A stretch of DNA of 64,000 bases from Ignavibacteriaceae bacterium (lineage in GTDB: Bacteria > Bacteroidota > Ignavibacteria > Ignavibacteriales > Ignavibacteriaceae), in contig JABWCL010000016.1 in assembly GCA_013360295.1 (NCBI GenBank), positions 38,973 through 102,972 of the forward strand, read 5' to 3'. Made by a program: the position numbers and the translations under genes. The first letter of the stretch is position 1. Every line of letters starts with the position of its first letter. This document shows positions 45,484 to 54,671 of this stretch, piece by piece. The notes under the pieces were generated by a model that had not been told where the DNA came from, ran no database searches, and saw only the letters and a program-made list of their open reading frames with translations.

Positions 45484-48000
45484 ATGTTAGTTAGATATAT
45501 ATTTATTTTACTTATAATTCTGATACCAGCCTCTCTTGCCCAGGAGATCATCGGAGTCGTGAGAGACTCTAAAACCAACCAGGGCGTACCGTCGGCAGTT
45601 ATCAGGATAGAGAATACAGAATTCTTTACGACTACGGGAGATTCCGGTTTTTTTAGCTTACGAGCCGATGTGCTCCCTGGTAAAAATGAGCTGATATTGT
45701 TGGTGAACAGGATTGGTTATGAACCGGGAAGAGTGGAAGTGAACCTTAGCGGACGGGATGAGCCGTTAGTTATTCGAATTAATTCGGCAGTTATTCCTTC
45801 TCAAACTATTCTAATTAAAGCATTTACCGCGAATAATATAAAGTCATCTCCAATATTTGACGGACTTGACGGCAAACAAATCGAAAAAACTCATACCACC
45901 CAGGATGTACCTGAAATGCTCAGTTCGCTCCCTTCAGCCACTTACTATTCGGAGGGTGGAAGCGGAATAGGTTATAACTACCTTAGTATCAGGGGATTTG
46001 ATCAGAGGCGAATAGCAGTAATGATAAACGGAATTCCGCAGAATGATCCGGAGGATCACAATGTTTATTGGGTCGATATGGCTGACCTGTTGGGGAATAC
46101 AGAATTAATTGAGATTCAGAGGGGCGCAGGAGGAGGGTTGTATGGTTCTCCCGCTATCGGCGGGGCTATAAATCTCGTTACCAGACAATCAAGTTTGAAA
46201 CCACTTTCAAGAATTTCACTCTCCCATGGTTCTTTCAATACGAGAAAAATGGAGGTTGAAGCATCCTCCGGAATTATTGGCGGTAAATATTCCTTCTATT
46301 CGAAATTTTCGAAGTTAAATACGACCGGGTACCGTGACAACTCGTGGGCAGACCTGAATGCTTATCATTTTACTCTAAGCCGGTTTGATGAAGACCTGAT
46401 GACACAGATAAACATTTACGGCGGTCCCATTGCTGACGGACTGGTCTATACCGGACTTCCCAAATTTGCACTTAAGGACAGGGAGTTAAGAAGAAAAAAC
46501 TACTCCTACTGGGAGCAGAACGGTGAAAGTTTTTCTTACACTGTTGAACGTCGTCCGGAAGAGATTGAAAACTTCTCACAGCCGCACTTTGAAATTTTAA
46601 ATGAATGGAACATTTCTCCCAAATTACGATTTAACTCTGCGTTATTTTTTATTAGTGGCAACGGATTTTTTAATTACGATGGGAGCTGGGGAAATTATTC
46701 CTATTTCAGGCTAGTTCCCGGAAATGGTTTCCCAATCACGGGGAATCCGGATACACTCTATATGAGTAATGTTTTGATTAGAGCTAATGTTGAGAATAAG
46801 CAGTTCGGGTGGTTACCAAGGATACTTTGGGAACATGAAAACGGAGAGTTGATTGCGGGTATTGAACTCCGAAAACATACCTCCTTCAAGTGGGGGATTA
46901 TTGATTTTGCTAATGGTGTTCCTGACGGAGTACCCCGTAACCACAGATATCATCAGTTTGAGTCAGGTAAAGATATTGCGGGCTTATTTGTGACTGAACT
47001 TTACAATCTGTCCGATGAAGTTCAGATATCCGGAGAACTCCACTTCGTATATAACTCGTACCGCATCAAGAACGAAAAATACGTCGGTTACGATTTTCGG
47101 ATAAACCACTTCTTCTTCAACCCCCGTTTCTCTGTATCTTATAAGCCTTGGCAGGAACAGATGATTTATTTTTCCGCAGCCAGAGTCAGCCGCGAACCGA
47201 GACTAAGAAACTATTACGATGCCGCTGAGGCAAGCGGAGGAGCGTTACCCCAATTCAGTCTGAGCGCAGACGGTACTTATAATTTTAATGATCCTCTGGT
47301 AAAACCTGAAAAGATGAATAGTTTTGATCTTGGATACAGTTTCGACAATACCGGGTATATGCTTAACGCCAACATTTACCTGATGTCATTTCAGGATGAG
47401 ATAGTCAAACAGGGACAGATTGACAGGCTCGGCGTACCCACTACCGGAAACGCGGAAAGAACTCTTCACTACGGTATTGAGTTATCGGGAAGAATTCAAA
47501 TAATTAACGGACTCAGCCTGATTACTAATCTGACATACTCGAAAAATTATTACAAAAGCGGCAAATCATTTATGCCATATAATGATGGTGTGTCTGACAC
47601 CATAATTACGATCGATCTTGCAGGCAATGAAATCGCCGGATTTCCTGAACTGATATGGAACTCTTCTATTCGGTATCAAAAAGACGATATATTCTTACAG
47701 TTAAATACACGATACGTTAGTAATTTCTTTTCAGATAATTTTGATGCAAATCTGAGCTCTTTATTGGCGCAGTATCCCGGAATAATAAGTTATCCCGATA
47801 ATGTGAATGATGCCTATTTTACAACAGATTTTTTGGCATCTGTCTCTTTTACGCTCTTTAAGAACAATACCCCGTCGAGAGTGTTTTTCAGGGTTAGTAA
47901 TTTAATGGATGCGTCTTATTCTATGAACGCAATCGGAGGTGAGTTCTTTCCGGCTTCAGTGAGAAATTTTCAGGCAGGCATTGAGTTAGGACTTTTTTAG
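45484..48000 (+). CDS. TonB-dependent outer-membrane receptor, probably for thiamine
   Basis: An 838-residue TonB-dependent transporter. Signal peptide (1-19), a carboxypeptidase-regulatory-like domain (about 22-105: IGVVRDSKTNQGVPSAVI), the plug (about 120-240: PEMLSSLPSATYYSEGGSG, SIRGFDQRRIAVMINGIP, RGAGGGLYGSPAIGGAI) and a 22-strand barrel ending ASVRNFQAGIELGLF with a terminal phenylalanine. The TPP riboswitch directly upstream and a thiamine pyrophosphokinase downstream identify the ligand as thiamine or a derivative, as for OMR1-type receptors of Bacteroidetes. AAGGA precedes the ATG. TonB itself is not in the window. Confidence 0.93.
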   Translation: MLVRYIFILLIILIPASLAQEIIGVVRDSKTNQGVPSAVIRIENTEFFTTTGDSGFFSLRADVLPGKNELILLVNRIGYEPGRVEVNLSGRDEPLVIRINSAVIPSQTILIKAFTANNIKSSPIFDGLDGKQIEKTHTTQDVPEMLSSLPSATYYSEGGSGIGYNYLSIRGFDQRRIAVMINGIPQNDPEDHNVYWVDMADLLGNTELIEIQRGAGGGLYGSPAIGGAINLVTRQSSLKPLSRISLSHGSFNTRKMEVEASSGIIGGKYSFYSKFSKLNTTGYRDNSWADLNAYHFTLSRFDEDLMTQINIYGGPIADGLVYTGLPKFALKDRELRRKNYSYWEQNGESFSYTVERRPEEIENFSQPHFEILNEWNISPKLRFNSALFFISGNGFFNYDGSWGNYSYFRLVPGNGFPITGNPDTLYMSNVLIRANVENKQFGWLPRILWEHENGELIAGIELRKHTSFKWGIIDFANGVPDGVPRNHRYHQFESGKDIAGLFVTELYNLSDEVQISGELHFVYNSYRIKNEKYVGYDFRINHFFFNPRFSVSYKPWQEQMIYFSAARVSREPRLRNYYDAAEASGGALPQFSLSADGTYNFNDPLVKPEKMNSFDLGYSFDNTGYMLNANIYLMSFQDEIVKQGQIDRLGVPTTGNAERTLHYGIELSGRIQIINGLSLITNLTYSKNYYKSGKSFMPYNDGVSDTIITIDLAGNEIAGFPELIWNSSIRYQKDDIFLQLNTRYVSNFFSDNFDANLSSLLAQYPGIISYPDNVNDAYFTTDFLASVSFTLFKNNTPSRVFFRVSNLMDASYSMNAIGGEFFPASVRNFQAGIELGLF

Positions 48001-48009
48001 GCATATAAG

Positions 48010-48657
48010 ATGAAATACAAAATATCTAAAGCGCTTATCATCGCTGGTGGAGAAAAACCAACTAAAAGAAGTGTGCTGAAGCTCCTACAGGCAGGATTCA
48101 GAACTACAATCTGTGCTGACGGAGGTTACCTGCACACAAAGCGGATGGGATTAATTCCGGACTTTATTATTGGTGATTTCGATTCTGTTGGGGAATTGAG
48201 TGGAATTCAGAAAGAATGCAAACTGGTTCATATCAAAAGGCAGACCGATACTGACGTTGAAAAATGCATAAAATTCGCGGTCAGGTCAGGAGCTGAAGAA
48301 CTGGTGATTTTGGGTGGTATCGGAGACAGGCTGGACCACTCCATAGCTAATATTGGTTTGATTGCCAAGTATTCCGACAAACTTAAAATTTCTCTATTTC
48401 ACGGCAGTACATATTGTACCGTATTAACGGGCAAGCGTCATTTGAATTCGCGGAAGGGGGAAGTTGTTTCTCTTTATGGTTTGTCGAAGGATACAACTGT
48501 TACAACTTCTGGACTGAAATATGAGTTGAAGAATGGGAATATCTATCTCGGCGGTAACGAAAGTACCAGCAATATCGCATTGAGGAATGAACTGATAATA
48601 GACGTTAGAGATGGGAAGGCCTTAGTTATAAGGGAGTTAAACAGTTATTTTTTATGA
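48010..48657 (+). CDS. thiN: Thiamine pyrophosphokinase
   Basis: A 215-residue thiamine pyrophosphokinase, which transfers pyrophosphate from ATP to thiamine to give TPP. Motifs: ALIIAGGEKPTKR, CADGGYLHTKRMGLIPDFIIGDFDSVG (split here: ADGG and GDFDSV are the catalytic blocks), QTDTDVEKC, and ILGGIGDRLDHSIANI. Within the riboswitch-controlled operon it traps imported thiamine as TPP, the signal that closes the switch. It lies 9 bp after the receptor gene and its TGA overlaps the ATG of the symporter (ATGA). The C-terminal domain is of usual length. Confidence 0.95.
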   Translation: MKYKISKALIIAGGEKPTKRSVLKLLQAGFRTTICADGGYLHTKRMGLIPDFIIGDFDSVGELSGIQKECKLVHIKRQTDTDVEKCIKFAVRSGAEELVILGGIGDRLDHSIANIGLIAKYSDKLKISLFHGSTYCTVLTGKRHLNSRKGEVVSLYGLSKDTTVTTSGLKYELKNGNIYLGGNESTSNIALRNELIIDVRDGKALVIRELNSYFL

Positions 48658-50054
48658 TTACTTTCTCCGCTGCAGATATTATTATAATTGTTGTTTTTCT
48701 TCTGGGAACGACACTTCTTGGTATGTATTCTTCAAGAAACCAGGGTAAATCAAAGCGAAGTTATCTGCTCGCAGGCGGGAAAGTGGGGTTGGTACTCTTT
48801 GTTATGACAAATGTTTCTACGTGGTATGGCGGTATTCTGGGAGTTGGGGAATATTCATTCAGATATGGTATTGCTTCCTGGTTTACACAGGGTCTGCCTT
48901 ACTATATTTTTGCCGCCTTGTTTGCCCTATTTATGACTGAACGAATAAAAAATAAATCCTATTATTCGATACCGGAGGCTATAAAGTCAGTCTATGGGGA
49001 AGGAGCTTCGCGAATCGCGTCGGTGTTAATTTTTATTCTTGTTACGCCGGCACCGTATTTACTGATGGTTGCTTATATCTTAAAGCTGGCTTTTGATATA
49101 CCACTGCTGTATGGTTTAATATTAGCTTTTTTGCTCTCAGTGGCATATTTATTAAAAGGAGGTTACAAATCAGACCTGATCACAGATGCTGTGTTTTTCG
49201 TAATTATGTTTCTTGGTTTTACTTTCTTCCTATATATTCTCGCCTCAAAATACGGTGGAATACAATTCCTGGCTCAAAACCTGCCGGTTGCGCATCTGAC
49301 CCTGACCGGCGGTTTGCCTTACACAGTTGTAATTGTTTGGTGGCTTGTTTCATTATGGACTTTTGCGGATCCCGGTTTTTATCAGCGTACAACTGCGGCA
49401 GGAAGCATTAAGATCGCGAGGAGAGGAATTCTGATTTCAATCTTTTTCTGGTTCCTGTTTGATCTTCTTACAAACGGCGTCGGATTATATAGCCGCGCAA
49501 TAATGCCTGAACTGAGCGAACCTGTTCTTGCGTTTCCGCTTTTAGCAGAGCAGGAACTGAAAAGCGGATATAAAGCATTCTTCTTTATTGCACTTTTGGC
49601 AACTATACTTTCGACTCTGAATAGTTTTTTGTTTCTAAGCGGATTAACATTTGGTAATGATATTGCCGGTGTAAGAGAAGAAAATGACGATAACAGCCGC
49701 ACTATTTTTCGGGTCAGGGCGGGCATCTTAGTAAGTGGAATAATTTCGATCATTCTTGCGCTAACGATACCATCAGTGATAGAGATTTGGTACACCATAG
49801 GGAGTATTTGCATCCCCGGGATAATTCTGCTTGTTATAAGTAGCTACTTCCCGGCCATAAGAGTAACCCCGGGTGCAGCATACACCGAACTCATCGGGGG
49901 GCCGTTTGTTAGTCTTATATGGTACTTTGCTAAAGAGAATGTTTTAACAGACAGCCCCGCGGCAATAATTGAACCAATGCTAGCGGGACTTGGATTTACA
50001 GTTCTAGTGCATCTTTATAATATGAGGAAAGAGAGAGCCAGAATTATAAAATAA
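48654..50054 (+). CDS. Sodium:solute symporter family protein, candidate thiamine carrier
   Basis: A 466-residue SSS-family (PF00474) membrane protein with about 12-13 helices. The first helix region (FSAADIIIIVVFLLGTTLLG), the SYLLAGGKVGLVLFVMTNVSTWYGG segment (split as SYLLAGGKVG and MTNVSTWYGG, sodium-site area) and FADPGFYQRTTAAGS fit the family. The gene is last in a TPP-riboswitch operon and coupled to thiN by ATGA, where Bacteroides has PnuT. It is therefore most likely the inner-membrane carrier for thiamine or its precursor; this is inference from context, since SSS substrates range over sugars, amino acids and vitamins. It converges with pdaD and shares its terminal region. Confidence 0.88.
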   Translation: MITFSAADIIIIVVFLLGTTLLGMYSSRNQGKSKRSYLLAGGKVGLVLFVMTNVSTWYGGILGVGEYSFRYGIASWFTQGLPYYIFAALFALFMTERIKNKSYYSIPEAIKSVYGEGASRIASVLIFILVTPAPYLLMVAYILKLAFDIPLLYGLILAFLLSVAYLLKGGYKSDLITDAVFFVIMFLGFTFFLYILASKYGGIQFLAQNLPVAHLTLTGGLPYTVVIVWWLVSLWTFADPGFYQRTTAAGSIKIARRGILISIFFWFLFDLLTNGVGLYSRAIMPELSEPVLAFPLLAEQELKSGYKAFFFIALLATILSTLNSFLFLSGLTFGNDIAGVREENDDNSRTIFRVRAGILVSGIISIILALTIPSVIEIWYTIGSICIPGIILLVISSYFPAIRVTPGAAYTELIGGPFVSLIWYFAKENVLTDSPAAIIEPMLAGLGFTVLVHLYNMRKERARIIK

Positions 50055-50083
50055 AAAAGGCCGGGCTGTATGACAACCCAGCC
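50051..50083 (-). terminator. Intrinsic terminator for the smpB-tyrS-pdaD direction
   Basis: On the minus strand GGCTGGG and CCCGGCC (one G-T pair) form a seven-base stem with an eleven-base loop followed by TTTTTTATT. It sits downstream of pdaD and of the duplicated copy, and overlaps the last codon of the convergent symporter gene. Confidence 0.8.
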
Positions 50084-50085
50084 TA

Positions 50086-50220
50086 TATCTGGAAAAACAG
50101 TGTCAGGGGAGAAGTATTGCAGTTGCGAGGACAGTCGTCCACAAACCTGTTTTATCTGGAAAAACAGTGTCAGGGGAGAAGTATTGCAGTTGCGAGGACA
50201 GTCGTCCACAAACCTGTTTT
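50086..50220. repeat. 67-bp tandem duplication at the 3' end of pdaD
   Basis: Bases 50086-50153 and 50153-50220 are identical with a period of 67, no mismatch. The copy nearer the gene holds the last 17 codons and stop of pdaD (TGA at 50170-50172); the distal copy lies after the stop. Because 67 is not a multiple of 3, the second copy is not read in the same frame. The perfect identity suggests a recent event, or an assembly artefact. Confidence 0.9.
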
Positions 50221-50715
50221 GTCACCTTCAGCTGACTGCGTAATATTAAATGACCGGACGATCTTACCTGACATCTTATAAATGTTTTCTCTTTCACTCC
50301 AGTCAGTATCGGGGTTGAATTCCACGCCGAGAGTAGTAGCGAGCATTGTAGCCGCGAGATCCTCCGCGTAATCTCCCGCGATTTTTTCTGTTTCGCCGAA
50401 AGGATGATGTTCAGAAAGGTAACCATACATATCAGGGTCAGCAGGAAGCGCCACACCGATCGAAGATGCGATTAACCTGTTAGGTTCATTCGTGGAATTT
50501 CTTGCCATTACGCTGAATGTGATCTGTCCCGGGGTAAGTAGTTTTAACCCTTCCTCTTTGGATATACGTTTACAATTTGTTGGGTAAATGCTGCTTACAG
50601 TTACCAGGTTACACTTTTCAATGCCCGCGTTTCTGAGGGCTAATTCAAAGGAAGCGAGGTATTCTTTATGCCGGCCTACCCCTTTTGTAAAGAAAATTTT
50701 TGAAGGAACATACAA
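50170..50715 (-). CDS. pdaD: Pyruvoyl-dependent arginine decarboxylase
   Basis: A 181-residue pyruvoyl-dependent arginine decarboxylase, which converts arginine to agmatine for polyamine synthesis. The proenzyme cleaves itself between S41 and S42 in [10 protein letters not shown], the new serine becoming the pyruvoyl cofactor. Other family blocks are [57 protein letters not shown] and the closing [10 protein letters not shown]. The start is TTG with GGAG eight bases upstream; an ATG nearby is out of frame. It follows tyrS by 16 bp in the same direction. Its 3' end is duplicated in tandem, but the coding region proper is intact and the natural stop retained. Confidence 0.92.
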   Translation of the reverse strand: MYVPSKIFFTKGVGRHKEYLASFELALRNAGIEKCNLVTVSSIYPTNCKRISKEEGLKLLTPGQITFSVMARNSTNEPNRLIASSIGVALPADPDMYGYLSEHHPFGETEKIAGDYAEDLAATMLATTLGVEFNPDTDWSERENIYKMSGKIVRSFNITQSAEGDKTGLWTTVLATAILLP

Positions 50716-50731
50716 TTTATCATCTCCGTTT

Positions 50732-51958
50732 CTATTTTATAATAATTTTAAGAAATTTTCTTTTTCCAACCTTCAAGATATTATCTTTTTCTATTTTAAT
50801 AACAGCCGAAGGATCAGAAATTTTTTCGTTATTAAATGTAACCCCTCCTTGTTGTACAAGCCTCCGGGCTTCACTTTTTGAAGGAGCAAGGTTTACTTTG
50901 GCTATTAATTCAGTAATATTAATATCAGCAGATGAATATTCCCATTCATAAAGGGGGATATCGTCCGGCAGTTCTTTCTTAATAAATATTCTGTCGAATT
51001 CTTCTTCTGCCATTACCGCGTCGTCTGATGAATGATACAGAGTTACGATCTCCCTGGCTAATCTCCGCTTCAAATTCCGGGGATTTGTCTGAGGATCCTG
51101 TAACTCGGCCTTGATTGAGGCAAGTTCACCTGAACCAATATTAGTTACTAGTTCGAAGTACGTGTAAATGAGGTCATCCGATATGGACAAAGTCTTGCCA
51201 TAAATCTCTCTGGGTGATTCGGAAATTCCAATATAGTTACCATAAGATTTACTCATTTTCTCAACTCCGTCTGTACCAACGAGCAGAGGCATAGTAAGGA
51301 TGACCTGGGGTTCCATTCCGGATTCGCGCTGGATATCGCGGCCGACAAGCAGATTAAATTTCTGGTCAGTTCCCCCTAATTCCACATCGCTCTTTATCGC
51401 CACAGAATCCATTGCCTGCGCGAGTGGGTACAGGAATTCGTGCACGGATATTGGTTCACCATTTTTATATCGTTTGGTGAAATCATCTCTTTCGAGCATT
51501 CTCGCAACGGTATACTTCGATGCCAGCCTTATAACATCCTCGAATGTCATAGTTCCAAGCCATTCCGAATTATATACTATTCTCGTCTTTTCAGCATCAA
51601 GTATTTTTGAAGCTTGCTCAAAATATGATTTACCGTGTTCGCGTGTTTCATTGAGAGAGAGCGCAGGGCGGGTAGCGCTCCTTCCTGTTGGATCTCCGAT
51701 CATACCGGTGAAGTCACCTATAATCAGGACTGCCTGGTGACCGATCGACTGGAATTGTGCTAATTTTCTTAAAACTACTGAGTGGCCTATATGCAGATCA
51801 GGGCGGCTGGGATCGCAACCGAGCTTAATAATCAGCGGTTCGCCGCTTTTATATGAACGCTCAAGTTTCACTACAAGTTCTTCTTCCGGTATTATTTCGG
51901 AAGTACCCCTTCTGATTATATCCATCTGTTCGTTGACAGTGGCGAATTTGTTACTCAA
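50732..51958 (-). CDS. tyrS: Tyrosyl-tRNA synthetase
   Basis: A 408-residue class Ic aminoacyl-tRNA synthetase that charges tRNA-Tyr. The HIGH motif is [11 protein letters not shown], the tyrosine site includes [13 protein letters not shown], the KMSKS loop is [13 protein letters not shown], and an S4 RNA-binding domain closes the protein ([24 protein letters not shown]). The form is the one with a short N-terminal extension (TyrZ-like). The start is TTG; AGGAG lies 13 bases upstream, a long spacing, and no in-frame ATG exists nearby. The order smpB, tyrS, pdaD is on one strand with short spacers. Confidence 0.95.
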   Translation of the reverse strand: MSNKFATVNEQMDIIRRGTSEIIPEEELVVKLERSYKSGEPLIIKLGCDPSRPDLHIGHSVVLRKLAQFQSIGHQAVLIIGDFTGMIGDPTGRSATRPALSLNETREHGKSYFEQASKILDAEKTRIVYNSEWLGTMTFEDVIRLASKYTVARMLERDDFTKRYKNGEPISVHEFLYPLAQAMDSVAIKSDVELGGTDQKFNLLVGRDIQRESGMEPQVILTMPLLVGTDGVEKMSKSYGNYIGISESPREIYGKTLSISDDLIYTYFELVTNIGSGELASIKAELQDPQTNPRNLKRRLAREIVTLYHSSDDAVMAEEEFDRIFIKKELPDDIPLYEWEYSSADINITELIAKVNLAPSKSEARRLVQQGGVTFNNEKISDPSAVIKIEKDNILKVGKRKFLKIIIK

Positions 51959-51992
51959 TTTCTCTGCTATTCTCCTTAAGTGATATTGATAA

Positions 51993-52454
51993 TTATTTAA
52001 TTTTATATTTTATTTCTGAATCCCTTTGCATATCCTTTTTCGCGATACTCTCCCGTTTGTCATAACTTTTCTTACCTTTTGCGAGCGCGATCTCGACTTT
52101 AACCTTATTTCCCTTGAAGTATAGTGACAATGGGATGAGTGTGAGACCTTTCTCGTTGATTTTGGAATTCAATTTCCTTATCTCCGAAGCGTTCAGGAGA
52201 ATCTTCCTTTTCCTTTTAGGGTCATGATTGAAACGGTTCCCCTCGGTATATTCATTTATATGCGCGTTGACCAGCCAAGCTTCATTATTCTCAATTTCTA
52301 TGTAACTATCAGTTAAACTGATCTTTCCCTGACGGAGGGATTTAACTTCCGTTCCGACTAATACAATGCCTGCTTCAAGCGATTGAAGGATAAAATACTC
52401 GAATCGTGCTTTACGATTCTCGATAATTCTTCTTATATTTTCAGTTTCTGACAT
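51993..52454 (-). CDS. smpB: SsrA-binding protein SmpB
   Basis: A 153-residue SmpB, which binds tmRNA and brings it to stalled ribosomes. Features: ENRKARFEYFILQSLEAGIVL at the start (read as two short blocks), GTEVKSLRQGKISLTDSY, NEAWLVNAHI, NRFNHDPKRKRKLL-like region (here HDPKRKRKILL), GLTLIPLSLYFKGNKVKVEI and the basic C-terminal tail KKSYDKRESIAKKDMQRD that enters the decoding site. The tmRNA gene is not in this window. It diverges from the GH13 gene across a 66-bp AT-rich spacer that must hold both promoters. Confidence 0.96.
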   Translation of the reverse strand: MSETENIRRIIENRKARFEYFILQSLEAGIVLVGTEVKSLRQGKISLTDSYIEIENNEAWLVNAHINEYTEGNRFNHDPKRKRKILLNASEIRKLNSKINEKGLTLIPLSLYFKGNKVKVEIALAKGKKSYDKRESIAKKDMQRDSEIKYKIK

Positions 52455-52520
52455 TTTAATTTTAAAAAACTAAATTATTTTTATTTATACAATTAAACAA
52501 GCTTTAAAAAATTACTTTTT

Positions 52521-54662
52521 ATGATTTCCTCAATTGGCCGGGAAAAAACCAAAGGTCGGTCATCTTTTTTTGGTAGAGTAAAGATAAATTCAGGTTACCT
52601 GACGCTTCTTCTCATTTTCACGGTACTTATTCCTTTAGATTTCTCATCAAGTCAAACACTCAAGCCGATCCCTGTGGCTGAGGGAACGAGGTTTTTCTAC
52701 AAGCCTCAAAAGAAAGACGAAATAAAGACAATAGCCGTTGCCGGTACATTTAACAACTGGAAACCGGATACATATCTTATGACGTATGATACTGTGGGGA
52801 AATATTGGTTTGCGGATGTCCCATTGAAAACCGGAATTGAGTTCTTTTACAAGTTCGTACTAAACGGAAATAAATGGATAACAGATCCGAATGCCCACAA
52901 TGTAACCGAAGATGAATGGCGGAACAGCATAATAATACCCCAAAAGTACGGGGCCCCCTTTGTTCAAAAGATATTTCCGCCCCAAAATAAAAGAGTAATC
53001 AGGAAGCCTGTTATATCCGTTTTTCTTAAAAGCGAGAAGGGTGAGATTGATGAAAAAAGCATCCTTCTTAAACTCAACAATTCGTCTCTGCCTTTTAAGT
53101 ATGATAAAAAGAAGGGAGAGGTAAGTGCAGAAATAAAAGGTGAGATAGAAGACGGAGAGCACCGAATTTTCATTTCTTTTGCTGACAAGGAAGGGAATAG
53201 TAATGAGGGTTTTACTTCATTTTTTTTCCTTGACCGCTATATTCATCAGATAGAAACCCCCGCTTTTTATGACAGCGCCATCGTGTATGAAATCTATATT
53301 CGGCAGTTTAGTGACTCAGATGGTGATGGTATTGGTGATTTTAATGGAATAACCTCACGTTTAGGCTATCTTCAGGATACATTGGGTGTTAATGTTCTGT
53401 GGCTTATGCCTTGGAATGAATCGACTACCGATCATGGCTATAATGTAGTGGATTACTTTTCAATTGAAAAAGACTACGGAACATATGATGATTATATAGC
53501 TTTCATTCAGGCTTGCAAACAGCGGAATATCCGGGTATTGATGGATTTTGTGATAAATCATACAGACAGTACTCATTCATATTTCCTGGATGCCTACCGG
53601 AATCCGCAAAGTAAATTTTCTTCCTGGTACCAGTTTACAAATTCTGAGAATACGGACTGGAATCATTTTGGCGTTGAGAGGAAGATGCCAAAATTGAATT
53701 TTGACAACAAAGAAGTTCAGGACTACTTTATTCACATTGCCAAGTTTTGGATGGATCCGAATTCTGACGGAGATTTCTCTGATGGTGTTGATGGTTTCAG
53801 GTGTGATGCAGCAAAGGAAGTGCCTCATTCGTACTGGAACAGATTCAGGAAAGAAGTTAAAAAAGTTAATAAAGAAATACTGCTTTTGGGCGAGGTCTGG
53901 GACAACCCTTACTTCCTTATACCCTTCTTCAAAGAAGAATTTGATATGCTGTTCGATTATCCGGTTTATTACGGAATTGAAGAATACTTATTGAAGAATG
54001 ATGTTGCTTCTATTAAAAAAAGATTGAGTGAACCTTCGGAATTGTATCCCGTTGGAGCTCAGACAATTAAGTTCCTCTCAAATCATGATAATGACAGGCC
54101 AGTCAGTAAATTTAATGACATCGACCTGAAGAAAATCGGGCTAGGATTAATATTCACTTTACCCGGAACACCGATGATCTACTACGGGGATGAACTGGGA
54201 TTTGAAGGAGTGCTCCCTCCGGAAAATGTTAGGCAAAAATTTGACTGGCAACGAGTGAGAGAAAATCTGGATCACAGTAACTCAATCTTTAATTTTTACA
54301 GGGATCTGATACTTCTCCGAAATAAATATTCTCCGTTGTGGAAGAGACACGAAAAGGGAGGGGTTTCATTGAATTTTATTGAGTTCAGGGAGAATGAATT
54401 ATTCGCATATTTAAGAACAGACGGTAAAAAACATTATCTCATTATTTCGAACAATTCTGGTAGGGAGATAGTATCGCCTTCAATCCTGTTGAACAGTCTT
54501 CCTGCCAAAATCAGGAAGATAAAATCGGCTGCTAAGATTTTCGACCTAGCAGGACTTGTAGAAAATCCGGAAATTAAAGTTTTTGCCAAACAGAACAAAT
54601 TTTTTACTTTAAATGATGTTCTTATTGAAAAAAGATCATTTGTGATATATGAGTTGTTGTAG
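52521..54662 (+). CDS. Secreted GH13 alpha-amylase family enzyme with CBM48-like domain
   Basis: A 713-residue exported glycoside hydrolase. A 27-residue N-terminal stretch precedes a hydrophobic signal (GYLTLLLIFTVLIPL). An AMPK/CBM48-like glycogen-binding domain spans about 50-140 (IKTIAVAGTFNNWKPD, FYKFVLNGNKWITDP), another beta-rich domain about 150-240, then the GH13 barrel: region I MDFVINHTDS, nucleophile Asp in VDGFRCDAAKEVP, acid/base Glu in LLLGEVWDNP, and FLSNHDNDRP. It would hydrolyse alpha-1,4-glucans such as starch or glycogen in the periplasm or outside. The sugar importers encoded next are the obvious partners. GH13 subfamily cannot be fixed. Confidence 0.93.
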   Translation: MISSIGREKTKGRSSFFGRVKINSGYLTLLLIFTVLIPLDFSSSQTLKPIPVAEGTRFFYKPQKKDEIKTIAVAGTFNNWKPDTYLMTYDTVGKYWFADVPLKTGIEFFYKFVLNGNKWITDPNAHNVTEDEWRNSIIIPQKYGAPFVQKIFPPQNKRVIRKPVISVFLKSEKGEIDEKSILLKLNNSSLPFKYDKKKGEVSAEIKGEIEDGEHRIFISFADKEGNSNEGFTSFFFLDRYIHQIETPAFYDSAIVYEIYIRQFSDSDGDGIGDFNGITSRLGYLQDTLGVNVLWLMPWNESTTDHGYNVVDYFSIEKDYGTYDDYIAFIQACKQRNIRVLMDFVINHTDSTHSYFLDAYRNPQSKFSSWYQFTNSENTDWNHFGVERKMPKLNFDNKEVQDYFIHIAKFWMDPNSDGDFSDGVDGFRCDAAKEVPHSYWNRFRKEVKKVNKEILLLGEVWDNPYFLIPFFKEEFDMLFDYPVYYGIEEYLLKNDVASIKKRLSEPSELYPVGAQTIKFLSNHDNDRPVSKFNDIDLKKIGLGLIFTLPGTPMIYYGDELGFEGVLPPENVRQKFDWQRVRENLDHSNSIFNFYRDLILLRNKYSPLWKRHEKGGVSLNFIEFRENELFAYLRTDGKKHYLIISNNSGREIVSPSILLNSLPAKIRKIKSAAKIFDLAGLVENPEIKVFAKQNKFFTLNDVLIEKRSFVIYELL

Positions 54663-54671
54663 TAATTCCTG

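Noticed and set aside
50103..50456. Separate reading frame created by the tandem duplication behind pdaD
   Set aside because: It overlaps pdaD in another frame, encodes no recognisable motif, and arises because the 67-bp unit shifts the frame.
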